Source: Cinnamomum chago
Taxonomy: Eukaryota; Streptophyta; Magnoliopsida; Laurales; Lauraceae
Assembly: GCA_038049695.1 (NCBI GenBank)
Contig: CP142456.1
Location: 74,485,422 to 74,549,421 of the forward strand
Direction: 5' to 3'
DNA: 64,000 bases
The notes beneath the pieces were generated by a model. That model was not told the DNA's origin and searched no databases. It saw nothing but the letters and a program-made list of their open reading frames with translations. The translations under genes and the position numbers were made by a program. Position 1 is the first letter of the stretch, and each line of letters starts with the position of its first letter. Shown here piece after piece: positions 21,078 through 30,000 of the stretch.

Positions 21078-24000
21078 CTGCAACCATGAAAAACATTGGA
21101 TATATAAATAAACATAAAACCCATTTACTGAAACATAGATTTATGAATATTATTTTTTTTATTTGAATAGCATGAATATCATTTTTCCCTTCTCGTTTAG
21201 CAAGAAAGGGATTGCATTGCTAGGGGTCTACTAATAAATGTACTTTTGCGTGCGTGCCTGTGAGAGAGAGAGAGAGAGAGAGCATACAATCACCCAAAAA
21301 TAAAAATAAAAATAGTAATAAAAAAATTAAAAAATCCAGAGTTTTACTGTGGCCACTATAGTGAAACAATGCCAATTGCTATTACTTACAAATCAAATAA
21401 TCTTACTCAGAAGTGTCGCTGTCCATGGACAGGCAATAACCAGATTACCAAAGGACCCTATACGAGAAAATGGATATGTACACCGATATTCGACTTATTA
21501 AATTATTAAATCTAGATTCGAGTCCCATAATGAACCCCGATTAATAATCGGATCTACCTTAAGGTCCTGTCAAGTCCATGCCATAAACCCATCCACCTAA
21601 ATAGTATTTATAAATATATAAACACATGCATTATCAGCAGAATATATTATACTTGTTAATTATTCCCTTTCAGGTTTATCTGGACTTGGAACAGGGCTGG
21701 AATCCATATGAACCTCAGATCCAAACCAGATTAGGGTACAAGACCCTGAACTTGGATCCAGAATCATCCTAGATGTGGCCCAAACCTTTGCCAATTTACG
21801 TCCAAATTCACAAGAGGATCCGCAGAATGGCCAAAAAAAGATCACAATGGGGGTAAGAGGGAACTAACTACATACCTCTTTTCCACTCTCCTTCAGAATA
21901 TTCTTGTTCAACAATGGATTAATATATAAATTTACTCATTCTTTTAAACTTTCCTCAGAAACTCATGTTCAACAAATAGATCTAATAACCTCACAAAACA
22001 AAAATTCGAGTGCCACAAAATGGATATCTGGTGGACACAGTTGATGCCACTACAGTCTAGACAAGAGAACCACCATAACTTACCATTGCAAAGGCAACAA
22101 TATTCTAACCACTCACTAAATCCTAAGTTAATAACCGTTATACAGTGAAGTTCTCTCTCTAGCAAAGAACATGCTTGGTTTATCTAATGTCAGCAACAGC
22201 ACAGACCACAAACTAGAGATTTCAAATGGGCCGGGCCGGCCCGGTTCGGCCCGGCCCAGCACGCTAGTCAACGGCCCGTGGCACGGCACGGCCCGGTCAA
22301 CGGCCCGGCCCACAAGGCACGGCCCGAGACACGGGCCGTGCTGGGCCAAGGTCCTTGGGCCCGTTGGCCCGCCAGGCCCGGGCCCGCCAGGCACGCCAGC
22401 CCACTGGGCTGGGAGCTCCAGCCCGCTGGGCACGCTGGGATCAGCCCGCTGGGCACGCCAGGCCCGAAGCCCGCCAGCCAGCCCAACAGAAAAAATAAAA
22501 AAAAAAAAAGAAAGAAAGGAAGAAAGAAAGAAAAAAAATAAAAAAAGAAAGAAAGAAAAAAAAAACAAAGAATGAAAGAATGAAAGCAAGAAAAAAGAAA
22601 GAAAGAAAGAAAAAAAACAAAGAAAGAATGAAAGAAAGAAAGAGAAAAAAAAGAAAGAAAGAAAGAAAAAAAACAAAGAAAGAAAGAATGAAAGAAAGAA
22701 AAAAAAAGAATGAAAGAAAGAAAGAAAAAAAAACAAAGAAAGAAAGAATGAAAGAAAGAAAAAAAAAAGAAAGAAAGAAAGAAAGAAAAAAAAAACAAAG
22801 AAAGAAAGAAAGAAAAAAAACAAAGAAAGAAAGAATGAAAGAAAGAAAAAAAAAAGAATGAAAGAAAGAAAGAAAGAAAGAAAGAAAAAAAAAAAGAAAG
22901 AAAGAAAGAATGAAAGAAAGAAAGAAAAAAAAAAGAATGAAAGAAACAATGAAAGAAAGAAAAAAAAAAACAAAGAAAGAAAGAAAGAAAAAAAAAACAA
23001 AGAAAGAAAGAAAGAATGAATGAAAGAAAGAAAAGAAAGAAAGAATGAATGAATGCATGAAAGAAAGAAAAAAAAAGAAAGAAAGAAAGAAAGAAAAAAA
23101 AAAAAAAAACAGCCCAGCCCAGCAGGCCCGCCTGGCCCGCCAGCCCGCCTGGGCCGGCCCGGTCCAGCCCGCCCCATGGCGGGCCGTGCCAGTGGGCCGT
23201 GCCGTGCCAGGGGTTTTCCCTGGCGGGCCGTGCCGGCCCGGCCCGCTAGCTGGGGCGGGCCGTGCCAGCCCGGCCCGTGGCACGGGTGGGCCGGAGTTGG
23301 GGCCGGCACGGCCCGTTTGACATCTCTACCACAAACCCATTGTATCGCTGAAAATGGAATTGCGAACATGAAATTACCATCTGCTCCCTTCTAAATAATG
23401 ATTAGAGGTGATCTTTAATCCATTGATCATTCTGAGTGGACAGTTAGGTCTAGTAAAAGCCCATAAGAAACATTAACAGGGAAGAAACAGTTCCAAGTAC
23501 CAACAGAGGACAATCAGATAAAAAGAAAGTTTTGGGGCATATCTGCTTAAGATCAGCTAAGAGGCTAGGTTCAGCAAGCAAACTCTGAAAAATAAAGTGC
23601 CCCACTTGTGGGAATTCTTAAGAATAGTTTGCAACTTCGTGCAAACTACAGTCAAACTGTGAACTAGTTTGTTCCAACTAATGTGCATTTCAATTAGCTC
23701 CAATCAAGAGGAAGTTAGGAGACGAGCCAGCAAGTGTATTATAGGGAGCTTAAGATATCTGACTTCTTGAATAATCAGGGAGGCTTGCATGGGGAGAAGC
23801 CTTGCATTGCCTCCTCGCCCTTTCTTCTTATCTAAACAGGAGAGACTTGTTTCTTTCCTCCAAAGAGAACAGATGATAGCCTAAAACACTTTTTATTTTT
23901 ATTTTTATTTTTATAATGATAGCCTAAAACACTAATTTTTCACATAATTTTGTCACACACTGGAATAAGCCTCCAGGCTCCAGACCATGCCCATGTAGCA

Positions 24001-27000
24001 GGCTTGTTTGATGAGGCAACACCATTCCGAGCCCAAGTACATCTAAAGAAGAGTGTTTTAAAACTGGACCACACCAACCAGAACTGATAACTTCATCTAT
24101 CCGTTTAGAAAAGAAATGCAGTATTGGTAAAAAACCGGAAGAATTAGGGGTCGAACCAGTCGGAGATCCCATTAATTATTAAAAGATAATTTTTCATTTT
24201 TAATATTTGGTAACTCACAGTGGAGCTGAAGTCCAAACAAGTTCCAACAAACTGTCTATTCCATTGTTCGCCCTCCTATCTGCTTTTTGGAACATTTGTC
24301 TCAACAACTCAAGATGAGCATCCAAAATGTTGCTAGAAGAAATCTTCCACCTTAAATTTTCAACAATGGTTTTTACTCAATTAATAGTAAGCACCTTCTA
24401 CAGTTCTACTGTGCCAAGGGCTCTTTGTAGAAGACCTCGTAGAGAACCAAAAAGGCAATGTTTCCAAATTTGCACATTGGGAAGACCTTGCAAACATACA
24501 CATTTGTTATTAAATTAAGGATGGATAGGTATTCCCTTTTCTTTAAACCCACAACATCACAAAGACACAAACAACTTTTTTGCATAACTGCATGCTATTT
24601 TGAATAGATTAGGGAAAACTCCTTCAATAGAGACCCTCTGATGTTTGGATCAAAGTGGATGTTCAAAGAGATTCACACAGAGGAAACAAACCTCAAAGAG
24701 AAAATAAATCCACAAAGGATAAGTTCAATTAATCTTCAACTCCCCTTTTAATATCTTACAATGCTCATATATATAGAAAATTAACCCTAGAATCTAAGGG
24801 GCCATTTGGAAACTCTAGTCAAATTAATAAAAGCTAATTCGATTAAGGTCTAAAATAAAAGCTATAATTAAGTTCTACAATTAGTGTGTTCAGTAAAATA
24901 CAAAAAATAAAAACTCTTATTTCATGAGGTAATTGGGCCCATCTTTAAGAATTGTGGTAACTAGGGCCCACCTTTTAAAAGCTACAATCTAGAACCTGCC
25001 ATTTGCGCCATTCTAAAAATTTTATGAGATTATTTACATCCAGAACACTTGTAAATTTTCCATTATCCACCTCTATCCGCTTTAGCTACAAAAGCACTAA
25101 AAAATAAGCAGCTCCCCTCGCTTATTTTTTTTAGAGGCAAAAGCTCTAAATTGTGAATAAGATCTATAATTAGAAATACAATTAGAGGCTTACCAAATTC
25201 TCTAATATGTAGATAAGCTGTAAATCACAAAATAAGAGCTTTTTTTAAGAGTTACCAAATGCCCCATAAGACTCCTAACCAAACTACAAAACTAAACAAT
25301 GACACCTACTGAAAGTAGAAAGCTAGTCTTAATTACAACTCATTAAGGATAGAAAATAAGGACCAAAGTCCTAAACTTCTTTGGGTCCAACATGTGGGCA
25401 ACAGGTCTGGTTGTGTCAGCCCATTGGCTTAGCATCATTCCCTCTGTGTTGCAAAAGAGTTCAACCCCAAACTCAACTTTTAATCGCATTGCCAACGTAG
25501 GCGGATAGTTCTTGAAGACTATGATATCCGGATACTTGTACAAGCCCAATATATCCATATCGGACTGATATGATACTTGTATTGGTACTTGATACTGCAC
25601 AGATACTTTCGGGGTATAAGTTTGGCGCATCCTACTTAGCAAGTCCATTATTTTATATAGTTCTTTAAATTTTCTTACTTCTCAACATAGAAATGTTAGA
25701 AAGGAACATAAACAACGATAATTTCATTAATTCTCTAAAGTGATCTAAGAAAAAAAAATTAGCACACCCATATCCGTATATTTATCCGTGTCCTAGATTT
25801 CCAAAAGTGCATGGTCATCTCTCCTCTCCCTATATCTGTGTCTGTAACTGTATTCGTATCTGGGCATCACAACTTGAAGTGACCCTTGATCCTCTATTTC
25901 GCAGTTCCAGCTTCATAGTATATAGCGTGACAGTGTTTTTTTTTTTTTTTTCATGAACAAATTAACAGTTATTGTTCATATCCCATGGATTCCATTCTGG
26001 TGATAGATCCGCAGTCTTCCAATTAAAATATCCTCAGTATCCATCGATACTACATCACACCACATTGTGTCATTATAGTGATGCAATCCCTAGGGTTAGG
26101 GCTTGCGTAGATGCCGAAGCACGTGTCAAAAGACACCTCAAATTATCTCCGCAGAGATTTCTAACACGAGGAAAACCTCTCCAAGGGAAAATCCCAATTT
26201 TATTTAACTCCAAAATCTGAGATTAATATCTCTACAATGTAATATAAATAGGCAAAGTAACTTAGGGCCTAAGAAAACCTAATCTAATAATAGAAAGTAT
26301 TCTAATCAAACTAGGAAACCAAATAAATCAGCAACATACTAATCCTAATTACAATAAAATTAAGAAGCCCCTAAAATATGTTGGGTGAGACCATTAGTGG
26401 AGTGGTAGCCTGCTCTGCATCATTCCCCCCAGGTTGAAAAAAGAGTTCAACCTCGAACTCGGGTCTTCTTCAAGTTGCCTCGATATATATGATGTACGTG
26501 AAGCACTTCCTTTGTATCAGGGGCCCTTGATTTCTTTTTCGGTGATTCTGGCTTCTTTGGATGAAGAGTAACTTCTTGTCCACCGTGTATGAAGGTATAC
26601 GTGTTGTTGCGCATCCCATGAGCGTCATCCTTGTCATACATCCATGGGCGACCCAATAGGATATCTCCACTGTCCATTGGTAGCACATCGCACCAAATTG
26701 TATCTTTGTAATCATCACCAACTGAAAAAGTAACTTGACATGTATGCCGCACATGCGCTTCATCACCTCTCATTAGCCATTTGACAGAGTATGGACGATT
26801 GTGCTTGCAAACCTTCAACTTCAAGCGATCAACAAGAGATTGGGAGATAATATTCTCACAACTTCCACCATCAATCACAACTGTATAATTTTGCCCATGT
26901 ATTTTACCTGTGGAACGAAAAATATTTTTCCGCAACCATTTCTTCTCAACAGTGGAAAACGACTTTTGTTGCACCAAGAGAAGTTCACCCTCTGCGTCAG

Positions 27001-30000
27001 CTGAAATGTCCTCCACTTCATCGAAGTCTTCACTTTTAGGATCATCTTTTGTTTCTGGTTCTTCTGGTGCACCTTCGATTAAATTGATTCTTTTTGGGCA
27101 TTCTAACGCACAATGACCCTTTTGCTTACAATGAAAACAGGTGAACTTGTTCTAATCTTCAAACTTGGAGGCAAACTTTTCTGATGAGCTGGTACCTAGA
27201 TTGAAGTCTGGCTTTGCTGGGGTCTTTTGTGCAGGCCATTTAGACACACTAAACTTTCAAGCTTGATAATTAGCAATGTCTTCAGCTTTGATGGCATGCT
27301 GGATGATTTCATCGACATTATCAAAATTCTTGAATGTAAGAATATGTTGTATGTCAATACGCAGCCCATGAAAATAGCGATCAACCAACACATCATCATC
27401 TTCATTCAAGCCACAAGGAGCTTGCATAGTTAGGAACTCCTCAGAATATTCAATCACAGTTTTGGAACCTTGCTTCAAATCTTGAAAACTTGAACGAAGA
27501 TCTCTTGAATAATTCACTGGGAGGAATTTTTGCTTCAATAAATTCATCTCGATCCATGTTTCACCGGGGTCAATATTCTGATTTCTTCGTTTCTTTTGCA
27601 ACTCGGCCCACCAAATCGTAGCATAATTGCGCAATCGAGTTGCCACTAAAGTGACTTTATGACCATCCGTCATTGGCTTGTGTGCAAAAATATTTTCAAC
27701 ACACACTAACCAATCCATGAATTCCTCCGGTTTCAACTTTCCATCATATTCTGGAATCACGAGCTTAATGCCCAAATCACGATCAACATTGACTGCATGT
27801 GGATCTCGTTGATTCCGATTATGTCCTCCATGAGCTTGATGATTATCCTCACGCCGATTAGTTTCTAAAGTAGTTAATCGGGTGTCAATTCTGGCAAAAG
27901 TGTCTTGCATTTGGACCATCATTGCGGATAGTTGATTAACATTTGCTGATAATTCCGCAACGGTTCCCCTTAATTCATCATCATTGTGAGAGGAACATTC
28001 CACTTCTACTTGCTTCTTGGGAGGCTTTTTTTTTTGTTTAAAGTAAATTTAAAATTTTGACTGACCTGATGTTTAGATTTTGCACTCCACGATCACGCCG
28101 GCGAAAACGGATATGAAATCTGACGGCGGATGGTTGTGATTGTGCGGAAACAAGATCCAATGGTTGATCTCGGTCAAATCTGCCATTGATAAGTTATGCT
28201 GATGTTTGCTCTCTGCCTGAATTTTTAGTTTTTTTTTTTTTAACTGATGTGCTTTGCAAAACAGGTTGGGCCCTAGTCAGTAGGTGGTGGAACAATTCGG
28301 GTCGGGTCAAACCCAAACTTAGGAAAGGCCCATGAAACTTGTTCTTGCTGCCTCGATGTTTGTGCCCAAAAGAGGAGAAAAGGGTTGAAAGAGGAAACCC
28401 TTCCTGTTGTTCCAACAAAGGGGAAAAATTGAGTGGTGAGGCAACGGGCGATGGCTGCGACGGTGACGGCAGCGAGAAGGACGTCGGTGCACGGTACCCT
28501 TCTGTTCCTTCTTCTTCTCCTCTGCTCGCCCCCTTTTTTTTTTCTTCTTCTGGGACTGGGGATGGGTGATCAGAGAGCTGGGGAAGGGATGTGGATGGGC
28601 TGGGCTCAGTGGCTACTGGGAAGAGAGAAAAGGGAGTGGGAGGTGGGATCGACAATCACGCTGGAGCTCGGCGACTTCAACGATGATGACAACGACGACG
28701 GAGGAGATGGCTGCAGCGACCACAGTGGTGCTCCGGTGATGATTCCGTGGTGAAAGGTACACGATTTCTTTCTATCTTTTCTGCTTCTGGTCTTTCGTCG
28801 TTGCTATAGTATTGTTTTTTTTTTTTTTTTTTGGTGTAAAGGGTTCGGTGCTGCTGGAAGGCGGGGAGGGATTTTTTTTTTTTGGAGTCGGGGTGGACAC
28901 GAATAGGGAAGGAGTGGGGTTTTTGCTGGAGAGCGGGGTGCGGGTTGGGTGCAGGGTTCGGGTATGGTGTTTGGGAAGGAAACAGTGAAGGTAATGGACG
29001 GACGAGGCTCCAATCAATGACCGGAGGGTGATCGGAGCAACATGGATCTTTGCTCTGATACCAATTGATGCAATCCCTAGGGTTAGGGCTTGCGTAGATG
29101 CCGAAGCACGTGTCAAAAGACACCTCAAATTATCTCCGCAAAGATTTCTAACACGAGGAAAACCTCTCTAAGGGAAAATCCCAATTTTATTGAACTCCAA
29201 AATTTGAGATTAATATCTCTACAATGTAATATAAATAGGCAAAGTAACTTAGGGCCTAAGAAAACCTAATCTAATAATAGAAAGTATTCTAATCAAACTA
29301 GGAAACTAAATAAATCAGCAACATACTAATCCTAATTACAATAAAATTAAGAAGCTACTAAAATATGCTGGGTGGGACTATTAGTGGCGTGGTAGCCTGC
29401 TCTGCATCATATAGTCTTCATCGACAACAAAAGTAACTTGACACAAGTACGACCTCAACACCTATCAGTAACCAAAAAACAATGGTGTTAGCGTGCCCTT
29501 AACCTTAGATGATCCATAAGAGCTTGTGATACGATGTTGTCAGAGCTTCCCTCATCAATTACAACAATACAAGCCTACTCGTTTACACCACTTGTGGAAC
29601 AAAAAAATGTTATTTCGCAATCATCTCTTCTCAACAATTGGCATGGGTTTCGTAACTTCACCTTTGGTGTCACCATAAGTACCAACCCGCTCTTAACTTT
29701 TCTTCTTCTTTAGTTCCTATGGTCAAACTGCTCCTTAGATTCTGGCTCATCTTGTTCTTCAACCACTTGTTATACTGTTGCATGTACTAAAGCTTTCAGA
29801 GGTCATTGAGAATGTTGAAATGACAGATGACCTCTTTCTCAACAATGATAGCATACCGGCAAATTATTCTTTTTCGTCTTCTGTCCATTATTAGATAAAA
29901 AATTTGATCCCAGATTTTGGATTGATTTGACTTGTGTGCTTGAATAAGGTGACAGACAATTGGCAAATCCCTTTAAAAGATGTGAGCCTTTGTGCTTGAT

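Larger units (their letters stand above)
26079..29409 (-). mobile_element. young non-autonomous LTR element with gag and protease only
   Basis: Two 344-base LTRs (26079-26422 and 29066-29409) differ at about 11 positions by eye. They run TGATGCA...TGCATCA and are flanked by TATAG on both sides (26074-26078 and 29410-29414). On the minus strand a primer site TGGTATCAGAGC (29063-29052) follows the 5' LTR, and a tract ending CCTGGGGGGAA precedes the 3' LTR. Between them are a leader of about 1 kb, gag, a zinc knuckle and a retropepsin-like domain, then the LTR. There is no room for reverse transcriptase, RNase H or integrase. It must have moved with enzymes from another element. Confidence 0.92.

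Noticed and set aside
22128-23369. Very long minus-strand frames of F, L and S (413 and 280 aa) and plus-strand K/E/R frames
   Set aside because: They are translations of the (GAAA)n tract and GGCCCG arms of a hAT element. No start context, domain or codon bias supports a protein.
28194-29128. Proline/serine-rich frames (153, 148, 118 aa), minus strand
   Set aside because: They fall in the leader of the young LTR element between primer site and gag. They are low-complexity, mutually overlapping in different phases, and unlike any protein I know. A captured gene piece cannot be excluded but is not supported.
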